64,000 nucleotides of DNA, from positions 26,009,948 through 26,073,947 of the forward strand of contig NC_053403.1 in the NCBI RefSeq assembly GCF_016859285.1, written 5' to 3'. This DNA is from Xiphias gladius (Eukaryota; Chordata; Actinopteri; Istiophoriformes; Xiphiidae). Shown here piece after piece: positions 20,258 through 34,287 of the stretch (position 1 is its first letter; every line of letters begins with the position of its first letter). A program made the position numbers and the translations under genes. The notes beneath the pieces were generated by a model, which was given only the letters and a program-made list of their open reading frames with translations, had not been told where the DNA came from and did not search any database.

Positions 20258-20870
20258 GATTCAATTCAATTCAGTTTTATTTATGTAGCAGCCAGGTCAT
20301 AACAGATGTCATCTCAGGGCACTTTTCCTGTAGAGCAGATCTAGACCGGACTCTTTATAGTTTTATTTACAGAGACCCAACATCCCCCCATGTGCAAGCA
20401 CTTGGCGACTGCGGCAAGAAAAAACTTTTAATAGGTAGAATCCGTGAGCAAAACCCAGCTCATGGTTGGGGGGGGGGCATAGTACAGTACAGGTACCACA
20501 TAAAGATGTGTAACAATAATGAGACTAATAATGAAACTAATTAGGAGAGGTAATGGAATCAGTGGGAGTTGAGCAAGATCTTGGGGCAGTAGGTGGTTTG
20601 CCGTCACAGATCCAGACTCTGCAGCACCAGGGGCAGAAATACCTGCAGAAGGCCACGGGAGGAGAGAGGAGCTCAGTGCATCATGGGAAGTCCCCGGCAG
20701 TCTAGGCCTATAGCAGCGTAACTAGGGGCTGGTCCAAACCTGAGCCAGTCCCGACTAGAAGCTTTATCAGAAAGGGAGGTTTTAAACCTCCTCTTAAATG
20801 TGGGGAGGGGGGTGTCTGCAGTCTGCGGCCTGTCAGGTAGCAGGACTGCGCAGGCGCCTCACACACAGCA
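20258..20870 (+). repeat. Common teleost interspersed repeat upstream of serinc1
   Basis: Begins with the familiar fish-repeat opening TTCAATTCAATTCAG and TTTTATTTATGTAGC and continues through the AGCTTTATCAGAAAGGGAGG block to about 20870. Recognised from memory as a frequent percomorph repeat; I do not assign a superfamily. It starts about 360 bases upstream of the serinc1 start codon. Confidence 0.5.
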
Positions 20871-22964
20871 GCTGCTGAATGAACCCACGGGTGACTTCCG
20901 GCTGTCCCCACCACTGCGCTTCGGACAGTTATCCCGTGACTAGGCAGATTTGTCCCATTTGTAAGTTCATTTGTCTCTTTCTCTGACTGACTCTTTGTTT
21001 TGACGTATTCACATCAAATACTCGAGTAAACGTCCCCACTGTACATCCAGAGACCACACGCAGGTCACGTACAAGGAAAAGACTCTCAGTGGAGCTGACG
21101 CCGCCGCAGGTCACCACGGTGCCGACTGTGGCCCGTAACGCGGGGCGGTTCGGTCAGTTGGGTCAGTTGATGCCTGTACGATCGCCACACAGGCTACAGG
21201 CCGTGTGATAGGAAAGATTAATATCGGTTTCTCCCCCTCACATGTTCAATTGTCTGATCGTATTCTGTTTTATCGCTTTCTGCGCAAGCTGAAAAAAAGT
21301 CAGAAATCCACGAACTAGAGAAACAGAAACCAGGCCTTGTTTTTCTTAGATGACCCACTTTGACAAGAAAACAGGAAAACACATTTTCCCTTTCTGACGC
21401 CTACAAAGAAAGCAAACAAGTGAAATCTGTTACCACGTTCACAAATAATTCTGCTACGAATATTGTAATTGTATTATAAACAGAAATAATTTAACTCGTG
21501 AGATATTATTAATATATTTTGAAACACGTATGTTAAAGTTGTGTTTTAATTGCAGTTTTGGTTACGGTGCACCTAAGTACAACTGAACAGATAAAGGACA
21601 GTACTATAAGGTACTGTCGTTATCTGAGAGAGGGAAAACTGAAGACCAGTAAATATGGACAAATGTTGATAAACCAGCCTGACCCTGCCCGTCCTTGCAA
21701 GTTAATGAAAATATTATTGGCCAGTTCTGTAGCTTTACGGGGCTTTTTCGCTGCATTTAGCTCAGTGTGTTTTTTATTCCCCGTTCTCTGTATCCCTGAA
21801 GTTAGTCTTTTACAGCCAAAAACGAGCAGACAGACAGTTGTCGAGCGGCAGGTGAACAAAGAGGCACATCTAGCAGCTGAAAACCCAGATATTTTTCTCA
21901 GGTGTTGATGGACTTGGGACTTGGTGCTGCTTCTTGTGTGCTTGTGGAAAATGTTGAAGCCAGAGGGAAAGAGTGAGGACCACGGCTTCAGAGAGGAGTT
22001 AGCAAGGCTGCGGTGTTTTTTGTTGCGTGCGTGTGTTGGTATCATCGTGGCAAAATGTGGTCCTGGAGACACCTACTGTAGCAGGAACTACCACAGAGGT
22101 GGTTTGCAGTGATTTGGCATCTGTCTGTCAGTCTGCACAGATGTTGTCACCGCCATAGCGTCACAAATGTGCCACAAACAGTACCTAAAACTTTACTGTG
22201 TGTAGTTGAGGTCACAATGAAGGCTGAGTTCGAAGATGGGTGTGGTCCGAGCCAGGGGGCCTGGACACAGGGAAGGGGCCATTAACGACCCGCTTAACAC
22301 CCCTGGCCCACATTCGTTTTAAGTCACGGATCACTGTATCTCAGTTTCAGTCATTCCCGTGCACTCATCACGTGATGCCTGTCAGTAACGTAGTAAGGAC
22401 TCCTGAGTACTCGTGGGTCAGAATGTTGGCGTGGCAGCAGGTGCGATCCCATCACAAGAGGGTCTGTAGTTTGACAGTGGGTTTTCTCCTGCTGTAAATA
22501 TATTGAGGTTATAGTTACTTCTAGTTCTTATCACTGTGTAAGAAATGTTTAGCAACAGCTGTAGTAACACAGTATCTGGATATAGTGCATGTAAAACATC
22601 TACCCAGTTGTTTTTTTGTTTTTTTATGATCAACTGTTTTTATTTATTTTTTTTTGCATATACATAGAAAAGGAAAACACACACACATACAGAAAAAGAA
22701 AGATGCAAAAATAACAGTAACCAAAATTGGTTAAACCAAGCTAGGATCTCACTGACATCAAGAGGACATAATACATCAAACAACAACAACAACGTAATAT
22801 TAGAAGCTCAGTCAAGCACTGGATTCTCGAAATTCTTCAACCAAAAGGGGCAATGTGTGAGAAGAACTGTCAAAATCATACTACAAACCAAAAGGGGGCA
22901 GCATATTACCAGGAAGTTGGTTAGAAACAAGGAAGTGCAGTCTTCTGTCCGTCCCTCCCTCGCC
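20871..22964. other. Intergenic DNA, no gene seen
   Basis: No supported gene. The 116-aa and 150-aa frames at about 21558-22072 overlap on opposite strands and show no recognisable motif. Confidence 0.4.
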
Positions 22965-22993
22965 CCCTTCCCTTCCCTTCCCTTCCCTTCCCC
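22965..22993. repeat. (CCCTT)n short tandem repeat
   Basis: About five CCCTT units in a pyrimidine-rich stretch. Confidence 0.85.
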
Positions 22994-23149
22994 CGGGTCG
23001 GCCCTGGTATGGCTGATGGCCCTCTCCGTGTACCTGTCACTCGGGGCGCACATGAGAGCGTGCATGTTCTGGGACCGGGCTCACTGGCCAATCACAACAT
23101 CGTTTCTGCGCTAAACGTTAGTCAGGGGCCCATGAGAACGTTAAAACAG

Positions 23150-24340
23150 GTTTGGCTTCCTGTAATAATTTAGCCCCTTCGTACTGGCTGTTAAGAGATC
23201 TCTTTCTAATGTGCTTCCAATGTAAGTGATGGGAGACAAAGTCCACAGTCCTCTTTCCCTGCACGATATATTCCAAAGTTTATCTGAGGCTAATAGGACA
23301 CTTCAGCAGTCTGGTTAATCGAAATCAAGTGGATTTATTCCGAAGTTACTGTCTTTTTTAGTATGAAATTCCCTCGTTGCAGCTCCACGAGGAAACAGCG
23401 TTTGGGGAGACACTATAAAAGGGAAGTTTATACTAAGCAGAGATAGCCAGTCGATTTCACTAGCTCAGACTGCCGAAGCCTCATATTAACTTCAGATAGA
23501 CTTTGGAGATTTTGTCCCCCATTGATTCCATCAGCCTGTCAAAGGTCTTTTCTGTGTCGAGACTTAACACGGCACAAGGCAACGTCCTTTGCAGCAAAAA
23601 TCACGTGGAGCAGCCAGTGCATGTTATCTGATGACAGATTTCATGAATCCTATGTGGTTCTAGACAGGAGGCCAGGACACGTGCAAAGACTTTAACTAGT
23701 ATGTTTATGTTAAGACTTTATTGGAGGATAACAGCAATTAAAGTTGTATTTAAATAAGTGAAAAATGAACTAGAAGCATGGCTAAAAAAATACTGTCCCA
23801 CCTCCTCCCAAAAGGTGAGGTAGAACTCTGGGGGACCCCATCCTATCCTGGTGACTTCCCTTTCTTCCACCAACAATTGCCTGTCTCAGTTTTTAATATT
23901 ATTCAATATGGATTCACACGTTGCCTCCTGCATCGATACTGCGGACTTAGAGAGTTAGAAGGAACAGAACACAGGAGGGATTTCTTTCAGGGTAGTCAGT
24001 AATTTTTCGTTAGCTCTTACGAATCCCTTGATTGCACGCTAAAAAATCCAAGGATCATCGACCGCACCATCTCTATCTGCAATAAAATCTTTCGACGCTT
24101 TCCTGAAACGTTCACAGTCGTCTTTATTTTGAAGTAGCCGTCACGCAGCTCCTGTGAGTACCAGAGAGTGAGATCTCTCAAATAATGGCACAGCGTTTGA
24201 GAGCCAGTTTGACGGCTGGATGTATATGAGAGAAATGAGCAGATGATAATAAAGGCTCTCTTCTGGAGTGGGTTTTGTGCCTATGTGCATAAAAAGGGTC
24301 TTGTCTAGTTGAAGGATTAATGGCCACTTATAAAGTGACA
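23150..24340 (-). mobile_element. Decayed L1-like LINE fragment
   Basis: On the minus strand 23511-23575 reads LSLDTEKTFDRLMESMGD, the LDxEKAFDR catalytic-Asp motif of L1/Tx1-type reverse transcriptases. Upstream of it in the same direction (23600-23710) is NINILVKVFARVLASCLEPH, which fits the block preceding that motif. Frames are broken and the outer limits are guesses. Confidence 0.55.
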
Positions 24341-25732
24341 AGACTGCAACTAAATGAATGCTGTTATAGAGTGGAGAGACGGGGATTAAGAACAGAATTC
24401 ATGTCAAATCCAGGGATTACAGCGTAATCTTGCGGGTCACATAAAGCACGGTTAAGTCTGGCTTGAAATTCTGAACTGCACTGATGCTGGAGGGTAAACA
24501 CAGAGCTACAGCTGCGTTCTGTCAGAAAACACTTGCTTGAACCATCTCCACTCTCAAAGCTGTCAGTTATGGTTAGCGTTGAACTGCGTCCTAACAGCAC
24601 TAAAGCAGCGCAGCATGTTGAGTCAGAAGTCAAAGCAGCTGCCGTGTGAGTCCGACAAGGATCCACTCTAACCAACTGGTCTTTGAATCCCGTCTTGTAA
24701 CACACACCCTGTGCACCTGGCCTTGTCGTATTTTGACCCATCGGTTTTTCCTCACGGGAAAAACTGATACAGGGCAGCGGCCAGGATTTCTAGAAATGCC
24801 GAGGTCATGAGTCCGAGTCCCCCCAGCGAAAGACCCCTTCCCAGGACCTGACCGAAGTCTCTAATTTTCACCATTATTATTATTGTTTGCATTTTTCTTC
24901 AGTTTTGAGTGTTTATTTTCAGTATTTTCTGTAAAGTCTAAATGCCGTTATAAAGCCTTCTTCCCACGGTCACAGTGACTTTCTGGAGGGTAAATACCGA
25001 ATGCTTTTTTTTTTGGTCTAAAAGTAGTCCAGCTAAAATACATGACGTCTAAAATATATTTTTAGCAGCCTACAAAATATCCACCATGTGAAAAGGTACA
25101 GAGGAAAAGGCAGTGATTGGCTCACCAAGTTGGTACATTTGGCCAGTGCACCCACGTCTGCCACTACGATGCACGGACGTATTCACCGACTCCGGCCTGT
25201 TGAGCACTGACTAAAGCTGTCACTGACTCTGAGCAGGTGGATTTAGAAACACGGTAGATTGCAATCAGATAAGAAATGAAGCGAATACAATCTTAGCATA
25301 TCCACAGGTAGTAAGCGCAAACATTCTTGACAGATATAAAAAGAAAGCAGACGATGAAATAAAATTACAATACCACCTATTTACATGAATGATCATTTAC
25401 AGTCACTACTGTCTACTCACAGTCTTTGATCACAGTGAACTCAACATTTTCACTTGCTCTGCTATTTGATTTAATTACATTCTGCTCATATCTGGATACA
25501 TGAATTTGTCTTAACTTGGTCACTGAGCAGGTGGAGACTCCGTCCCTCAATACAGGCCATAAACTGAAAACCTGGACCTACCTGGGTGATCACGCAGCTG
25601 CCCTGCTCAGCAGACTGGGCTCAGCCATCGCTATTTCTCTGTATACAACTGTGAGCGGAACCTGGAGGCTGCAGCTGACACACTGATCCACCAGGCTGAC
25701 AGACTGAACCCTCCCAGATCTCCCCGTTGTTC
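24341..25732. other. Intergenic DNA and presumed slc35f1 3' UTR
   Basis: The part nearest 25733 should hold the slc35f1 3' UTR. A minus-strand AATAAA at 24912-24917 (TTTATT on plus), about 0.8 kb past the stop, is one candidate end. Nothing else is recognised. Confidence 0.35.
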
Positions 25733-25966
25733 TTAGGCCACGCGTACGGGAAGCTCGTCCCCCGGCTCGGGGCCCAGGCTGGTGTAGGTGACGGAGGGCT
25801 CCGGGACTCCAGGACTGAGCGGGGGCGGGTCGGTGGCCGGCTGGCTGCCCGTGTTCCTGAACTGCTTGTAGACCCGCGGATCCTGGGCCACATAGGTAGA
25901 TGAGGAGGAGTAAAGGACCAGGCCCAAGATAATGATGAAGAATGACAACAGATAGAGGCCAGAGAA
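25733..25966 (-). CDS. slc35f1: slc35f1 coding exon 8 (C-terminus)
   Basis: Encodes [20 protein letters not shown] (last helix), [12 protein letters not shown], a Pro-rich cytosolic linker and the conserved end VRVA. Acceptor CTGTGTTGCAG. Confidence 0.94.
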   Translation of the reverse strand, partial: FSGLYLLSFFIIILGLVLYSSSSTYVAQDPRVYKQFRNTGSQPATDPPPLSPGVPEPSVTYTSLGPEPGDELPVRVA

Positions 25967-28900
25967 CTGCAACACAGAGACAGACAGACTTAGAGTAGGC
26001 GCCGCATTTCTACACTGCTGCTTCATGCCGATTCAAATCCTGTCCTGTAAATAGAAATCGGTGTGTAAGGATCCATGCCACGGTGTCTCCCACGCCTGGT
26101 GGTGATGCCACAGTCCCCCACGGATCTATTCCAGGCCAACTCCTCTTCAGTGCGCGTATTAATGATCTACGTTCAGCATGCGTTGTTGCTGATGTTCAAA
26201 TGTACGCATGCATTGGTCATTTATCAGCAGACAAGCTACAAGTGGCTTCAAACTTCAGATTTCTCGGCGTCCTCCTAGCCCCTGTCTCTCTGCTTCAACA
26301 AGACAAGGTTTGCATGTTGTGGCAAAACCAAACCCAACCTATTCTAATGAGATCCTACCAGATGTGTCTGCTGACTATCGACATGGCCTTTGGGACTGGT
26401 ACAAACATCTGTAAATGAGTGAGCACCTTCAAACAGCCATGGTACCATTTTGGAATTTGAATATAAACAGGATGACATCGGTTCAGATGTGGCTGTCAAC
26501 TTGTATTTATTGACTAAAGCCGTGATGCAGACTCGCTGACGGACCTTTCGTGACCTTCTGAGACAGTTGTTGAGAAGCTACAGCTGGGATGACCTTACGA
26601 TACTCTTCAGTATACTGTAATATTACAGAGACTGTCAGTCTTTGTGTCCTGTCAGGAGACTGAAGATGACAGGGAACAGATTTGTCTGTCAGTTGTCTGT
26701 CACAGCTGTTACTTCAGCAGTCAAGGCTGAACAGAGCAGTGCAGACGTATCATGACACTCCTATAACATTGTCTGATCTAAAAACGATCAAAATCGGTGC
26801 AGCAGGACCACAGACATCGTGTTTTTTGTTCCACACATTCTTCTTCCTTGTCAAAACCAGCGCCTACAGTTCCACCGACAGTTCGGTCAGAGATGCAGGT
26901 GTGCTATGCTAGATGTCTGGCACACCTTTCAACCAGCAAGTTACCAAAGCAATGTGTCCTGGCAGTTTGACATTACCTTGTAGTGAAAGAGAAAGAGGCC
27001 GCAGAAGAGGCTGTAAAGGTCAGCTGTGAGCAAAGAGAGGTTGACTGAGGTGGCGCTCGTCCTCTTCATCACCACCGGCATGAAGCTGTACAGGCCAAAC
27101 ATGAAGGCGCTGAAACCAATGTAGAGAAGACCTGCAAACACAGACACACAGACAGGGAGCAAACTATTTCACATTTACACTGCTTTTTAAAACCCCTTTT
27201 GGATTACCTGAGGATGACGTGTTGTGGTAATATTACTCGGGAGAATATACCGTGTCTGGGTTGTATGTGTACGTCTGTGTTTGCGTGTGCACGTGCGTTC
27301 TCACCTATCTGCCAGTCCCAGGATACCTTCAGCAGCTCCTTGTGTTCCATGATGGCCCTGCAACAGATCACAAACACAGACATTGAAAGCGTCTTGTTCC
27401 ACGTTCGCTGCACACTGTACAAATCCATTTGCTTTCACCGTATTTCAAACTTCAGCTAAACCATAGGCACCCGGATTGCTGTATGTCCACGCCATGATCT
27501 CCATGACAGAAGAACACGTGTGCTCACAGTACTGGTAGTTTGTCATGGTGAATTGTTCTTGAGTTACCGTGTTCACAAGAAAAATCAGTAGTTTCCTTCC
27601 TAATTCAGAAGATTCCTAATTCCCTTCCTAATTATTTGAAGATAAATTTACGCCAACCCTTTGTCTTTGCATACTATATTTCTAGTATCCATCCATCTAG
27701 TTAGCTTGAAGTGTTAAGGAGTTAGAGCAATTTATGGTAAATCAGTGTTCCCTCATTCTGAAGCACGGTGCTCCATAATCTAATCAGATCGTCTACTCCT
27801 TATGGCTCTTACCTGTGGTGTAAGTATGAAGCGTCTACTATGTATTGTTCTGGAGCGATCGGGTTCGCGAGAATGTGTCCACAGTCACAGAGTCACAGAG
27901 TAACGAAGGTCAGAGCAACAGAGTTGCGGGATTAACAGTAAGAGAGTCACTGACTCACAGATGCCAGCATGACAGTATAATGTCCTTCGTGCCATGTACC
28001 ATGACAAAAACTGCAGACACTGTCTCAAACCATTTTCTCTGGCTTGTACAGACTTGGGTTTTTTTTTTCTTTTTTCTGTGGAATCCCTTTGTGAAAGGCA
28101 ACACAAAAATCTACTCATTCATGACATTAAGACTCAATTCAGTCATTATTTTTGCTGTTTGCTGTTGGACACGGAGAGTCCCAGTGAGGCCTCGGTGCTG
28201 CTTTCACAGATTTGTGGGAATTATTTGGTAGTCTGTAGTTCAACTCTGACAACGTTTATTTGTCTTGATTTGTTTGTGTTACTTGAGGTAAAGTATTGTG
28301 TTATTATCGACCCCACCAATCATCCAATACTTGATGTTTGAGTGTGAGCGGTTCACAAGATGTTTCTGTTACTGTGTTTCAGGGCCAATTAACCTCAGTT
28401 ATTCGATTACTTGACTACTTATCCTACTATCATCTTAAACCTACTCCATAATACAAATAATAACAGAGATGAAATGAAATAAAAAATACTCCCAAAAACA
28501 TCTGGACCATTCCCCCGGATCCCCTTGGTTTTAATTCACCTAGTTGGGTATAGTTTGGTCAGAGTCACGTTCGGAAAGGGTTAAGACAGTACAGCACTCG
28601 AGTACTGTACTTAAACAGTTACTCTCCGCCCCTGCCCATCTCTCATGAGATATGTCTCTTCCCCCACACAAACTCACAGCTGGATGCCGCTGAAGAAGGA
28701 TCCAAAGAGTCCCATCATGCCGAGGAACTCCACACGGCTCAGGTTCTTCACAATGAACTCCTCGCAGACGTTGGAGATCCCATACAGTGTTGCTCCTCCC
28801 AGAACCAAAAGATCCCCAAATAGCTTCTGCTCTCCTAGACAGACGAGGGAGAACGAGAGAGGAAAGAGGGAAGGAAAGAAACGTGAGCAGGAGACTTACT

Positions 28901-31900
28901 GCATCCCAACAAACTGCCAGCATCCACACTTTGCCTGCACCCTGAGCTTGAACATGTGTTTGTACATGCGTATGCCACATTCAGGTCAGGAAAGCTTTGT
29001 TTGTCAAAGTCAAACCAACACCTATCTGTATCTGTGGGCCTAGATGAGCTGACTGCAGTCAAATGTGCATTTATGGTGCTGTGTACTCCAAGTGTGTGCG
29101 TTGGGGGAACTCACCAAGGCCTTGCTGCCGACCAAGTAGGATGTCAGCCCCCACCATGCAGCCGATACCCAGCAGACACAGTCCTGCCCCCACAAAGTGG
29201 GCAGCCTTGTACCTCACCAAGAGAAAGAACCAGGACAGCAGCAGGACCACCGGGATGACAAAGCAGTCCAACAGCTGAGAGGAAGGACAGAGACACAGAG
29301 AAAAAAAACACACATGCACATGATGAGTCCTTTTATTTATGGTTCAGTTATTTCCAGCTTTGTGCCCAGCACCAGACTGGTGATCAGCGACAACGCTGCT
29401 GACCAGTAAACAACAGTAGCAGTGGGCTGGCTAGTCCAACGAACAATGAATGGACTAGAACCATGGGCGGTCCACAGCCACAGCATCCTTCCCACCACGG
29501 TGGAGTGTGTTGTTTGGGCCAGGCCTTCCTTCTCTGAGAGGCTGCCGGTCACCATGTAAAGGACTGGGCAGCTACAAACACTCTCAAAGCACACCTGGGT
29601 CCTGGTCACAGGGGCTCGTCTGTATGATTCATTTAGGGTGTGGCTTTTGGTTTTAGGTGCCGTCTTTTCAGTTATTTGTCTGTCGCGAGCAGGTATTAAA
29701 AGGACTCCTGAGGGCTCGTGTCAGGGTGGAGCAAACCTGCTACACGATCTCGGCTTTAAGCTGCATTTGGGCAGAGAGCTATGCACGGTAAGGGATGATG
29801 AAGATCGGTCTTAAATAGCAAATGGTCTACTGTTTTGGTGTTTTTAGTGGGTGATGTTTGGAAGCTGTCCATCCATCTGTTAGTTGTACACCTGCTTATC
29901 CTTGACGAGCTGATCCCAACTGTCACGTACAAGGAGAACATGCAAATTCCACAAGGCGAGCAGGTTCAAACCCAGAACCTTCTTGCTGTGAGAGGACAGT
30001 GCGAACCACTGCACGCCTGTGCCGCCCTTTACACAAACTGTGTTCAATAATGTTCATCTTCCTGTGTTTCTGAGCTGCACAGTCATGTTAGAAGACGCTT
30101 CCAGATCAGCTCTATGGCTCTGACTATTTCTAGTGCTATTGATTTCTTGCAATTTTGATCCAAGAACGTAAGCTGACTCCTCCATTCCAGATACTTAAGT
30201 GCCCCACTGCACACATACAGCCTTAATGTAAGGTCAAATATTGAATTTGCAATAAGGAGTAATTACAGTACTTACAGGAGACTAATTACGTTCTGGGAAA
30301 AGACATACTCTACATCTAATGTGTAGATATATGTATATTACACTGGCATGGGAAGGTTTGGGCACCCCTGGTCAAAATTTCTGTTAGTGTGAATGGTTAA
30401 ACGAGCTGATTTCCAGAAGGCATAAAGTTAAAGATGTCAAAATTTCTTTAATATTTTAAGCAAGATTAATTTTTTATTTCCGTCTGTTTCAAAATAGCAA
30501 AAAAGGAAAAGGGCCCAAAAACAAAACTTTGAGCTCCCTGCATGGTCAGTACTTAGTAACACCCCCTTTGGCAAGTATCACAGTTTACGAACACTTTGAT
30601 GAAGAATCTTTCAGTTCTTGTTTGGTGGATTAAGCAAGTTCTTCCTGCAAAAGGCTTCTAGTTCTGTGAGATTCTTGGTCCGTCTTGCATGCACTGCTGT
30701 TTTAAGGTCTATCCACAGATGATATTTAGGTCGGGGGACTGTGAGGGCCATAGCAAAACCTTCAGTTTGCGCCTCTAGAGGTAGCCCATTGTGGATTTTG
30801 AGGTTTGTTTGGGATCATTATCCTGTTGTAGAAGCCTCCTCTTTTCATCTTCAGCTTTTTTACTGACGTTGTGATGTTTGCTCCCAGAATTTGCTGGTAT
30901 ATTACTTTACTCCATTCTTCTCTCTACCCTTCAAATGTTCTCTGTGCCACTGGCTGCAACACAAGCCCAAAGCGTGATCGATCCACCCCCGTGCTTTACA
31001 ACTGGACAGGTGTTCTTTTTTATGAAACTCTGCTCCTTTTTTTCTCCAAACATACCTTTGCTCATTGTGGCAAAAAGTTCTATTTTAACTTCATCAGTCC
31101 ACAGGACTTGTCTCCAAAATGCATAAGGCTTGTTTAGATGTTCCTTTTCCATCTCCTGATGCTGAATTTTGTGGTGAGGACGTAGGGAAAGGTTTTCTTC
31201 TTATGTCTCTTCCATGATGCTCATATTTGTGCAGGTGTTGCTGAACAGCAGAACAGTGCACCACCACTCCAGGGTCTGCTAAATCTTCCTGAAGGTCTTT
31301 TTCACTCCAACGGGGGTTTTGATTTTCCTTTCTAACAATCCTACCCGCAATTCTGTCTGAAAGTTCTCTTGGTCTTCCAGACCTCAAGTTGACCTCCACC
31401 GCTCCTGTTGACTCCCATTTCTTAATTACAATGTGAACTGAGGAAACGGCCTCCTGAAAACACTCTGCTATCTTCTCCTGCTTTGTGGGCATCGGTTATT
31501 TTCAGAGTGCAGCTAGGCAGCTGCTTAGAGGAGCCCATGGCTGCTGATTGTTGGGACAAGGTTTGAGGAGTCAGAGTATTTATAAATACTGAGGGTGAAA
31601 ACAGTTATACACACACACAAACACACACACACACACACACATATATAGTACTAACCTGTACACTGGAGAGTGTAGTGTACTGGTAAGACTTAAGGACCAG
31701 ATAGTTGGCCTCAATGTCTATCAAACCCAGAATCATGTATTTCCACCAGCGCTGCTTCAGAATGGCCAGCAAGTTCCCTTCCCCTGGTATGACACACAGG
31801 GAAGACAGTGAAAAGAGTGAAGCGTCAGTGTGTTATACAGAGAACACACTGACAGAACAGGGTGGACACACACTGTATGCACCGCTGTCCCTCTTTGACC

Positions 31901-34246
31901 ATTCTGATCCGCTGCTTCCTAGTTTGGGTCAAGGATCCTGTGTAGTCATCTCATGCACAGCTGCCACATCAGATGCAAATCAAACGGGACTGTGAAGCGC
32001 TGCCGCCACCCAGTCCGCGACAGCGTTCTGCCTGAGGAAGACCACATCAGCAGAATGAAAGCAGTACCCTCCAGCCCCAGACCGTTTCCCCCCACCTTCA
32101 CGGGGCAGGTGCTTTTAATAACATTGACCTGTCCTGACAGATTTTACCCTCAAACCCTCAGGCTCCTAAACACTGACTCCATTTTGAGGGCGGTGGACAT
32201 CTTGACTCAGACACCAGTGATACGGAGGCTGTTGTCTAATGGTCAGGCCTCAGGTATATGGCTCCGTTTTCGTCTAGCCAGCACAGACCGTGTCCTTCTC
32301 TCATGTACAGTGTTATGTGAATTATTGTTTTGTCGCTTGTGTGAATAAATGACTTACACAGTCGTTCCTGCTATGTGGGTATTAAGAACATTTTGCTGAA
32401 AGTTTGACAAGGAAACAAATCTCTTTCCCTTTATTTACTTATTCAGAGAACCTCCGTACAGAAAACACAGACTGAACAAAATGCAATAAACAGGTAATGA
32501 GAGAAAGACAATGCACTCACTAGATATAAGCTGGATAAAGTCACAACGTACAGAACCAATGATGAGAAGCAATATATTTTCTGAAGTAGCAACTTATTAA
32601 AATTCTACCGCCGTTACAAACTAGATTCAGCGTCTTTGTAAAGCCACCAAAACGTACAGATACTTTCTAAATCTTCGTGCAGTTATACTGTGGCAGGAAG
32701 GTGTGGGAGAGACATTTCCTCATCTCTAACGCTGGTATGTGTGGTTTTAATGAGATTATAGCGTCTTTTTATGGGAATTAATCTGATGGAATAAATTTGG
32801 TTTGTAGAAAAGGATACGGTCACAGTAAAAATCTGTCCATTCAGTCCGATCATCTCAGTGTCCCTGGGCTGGATCTGTTGATTACAGCAGCTTAGGATAA
32901 GGTGTGTGGACCACCCACCACACCTCCCAGTTACACTGTGATACTGGGAGGTGCGGGACTTGTGAACTTGATGTTACTTTTCTGGATCGACGCGGAAATA
33001 AAAGGGTTTAGTGTACGTGTACGGCTGGTGTCGTGCTGCATGTTTTCATGGCTCCTCCTCCTGACAGGTGTCACCCTGAGACACCTGTCCTCTGTTTCAC
33101 ACACCTTTTATTTTGTAGCCGAAGGATCCAGTGCAGTGGTCGGGGCTCCGAACCCACTTAAAGTCAAGGTTATCCTGTCGTGTGGGAAATATTTCGCGTG
33201 ACTGCATGTTACACAAGCTTTGACTTGCACAACCTGATCTACATCGTATTAATAAGAGTCAATATTGTGTATTCATACAGTGCACACATATTAGCGTATT
33301 TTTACAAAACACAAGCAGGTGCAACTGTGGCACTATTGTCGTGAACATCGCTCACACAAAAAGGGACTGTTGCACCGGCACGCATCACTCCCTACAGCGT
33401 TTTCTCCAGCTAGCGGCAGGGTTCAATGGAGGACACCGTGTACCTCAGGGCTGAGGGCTGCAGGATTCTCAGTGAAGGTCTCAGAATGAATGTGCCTACA
33501 TTCATTAAACAAATTAAACGCTACAATTTGCACCTTCAAATTTGTGAAGAGAAAATCCTGCACAGCACCAGGCCATGCGGGACTTGATAATCCATGCTCT
33601 ACATGTATATACACAGATGGCCAGTAATGCAACTCTCCGTTTGAAATAGACTGGATATTTGATGTGTGTAATCAGTGCAGCTCATACGTTTCGGTAGCCA
33701 GTCGTGAAGAATCTAATTCTCTAAAGTAAAGATGTCCTCAACCTGGTTGGACTGGTATTCCAACCTGTTACCGTAATGCTCTTTGTACCCAACGCTGCAG
33801 TAACTGAGGCTGATCCGTGAGTCTTCTTCGGGTACGCATATTGGAGTAGGCAGCATAAAGCAGTTGTACACAGTCTGATGACTGTGTTTCAACGGGTGTT
33901 TGAGCTCGAGGTGGTTGATGTGCGAACAGGATCGATACCAAAGGAGAGGGATCCCTCTCCGGTTAGATCATGTTCTGGGTGGATTAACACTCTTCTTGGT
34001 GCATGCTATACTATTTGCTTCTATGCTACTATTGTTTACATGTGTGTGCACGCTGACCTGTTAGTTCATGGGATTCACACAAATAAACATATGTAACATT
34101 TAACAGGGAGGAATGAAATTCGGTGTCAGTGGACATTTATTCGGGAGGAGCCTTTTACTGATACAGTCACCTCATAAATCAGTCTGCTTTGAATAATAAA
34201 AAGTATCTGTATGTATACCGGTGATTCTGGCCCTGCCTTTAATTGG

Positions 34247-34287
<41 letters not shown>

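Noticed and set aside
21558..22072. 116-aa and 150-aa frames on opposite strands
   Set aside because: They mirror each other, lack motifs and sit in repeat-rich intergenic DNA.
31953..32348. 131-aa plus-strand frame in slc35f1 intron 2
   Set aside because: It is antisense to slc35f1, with no family resemblance and no flanking splice signals consistent with an exon.
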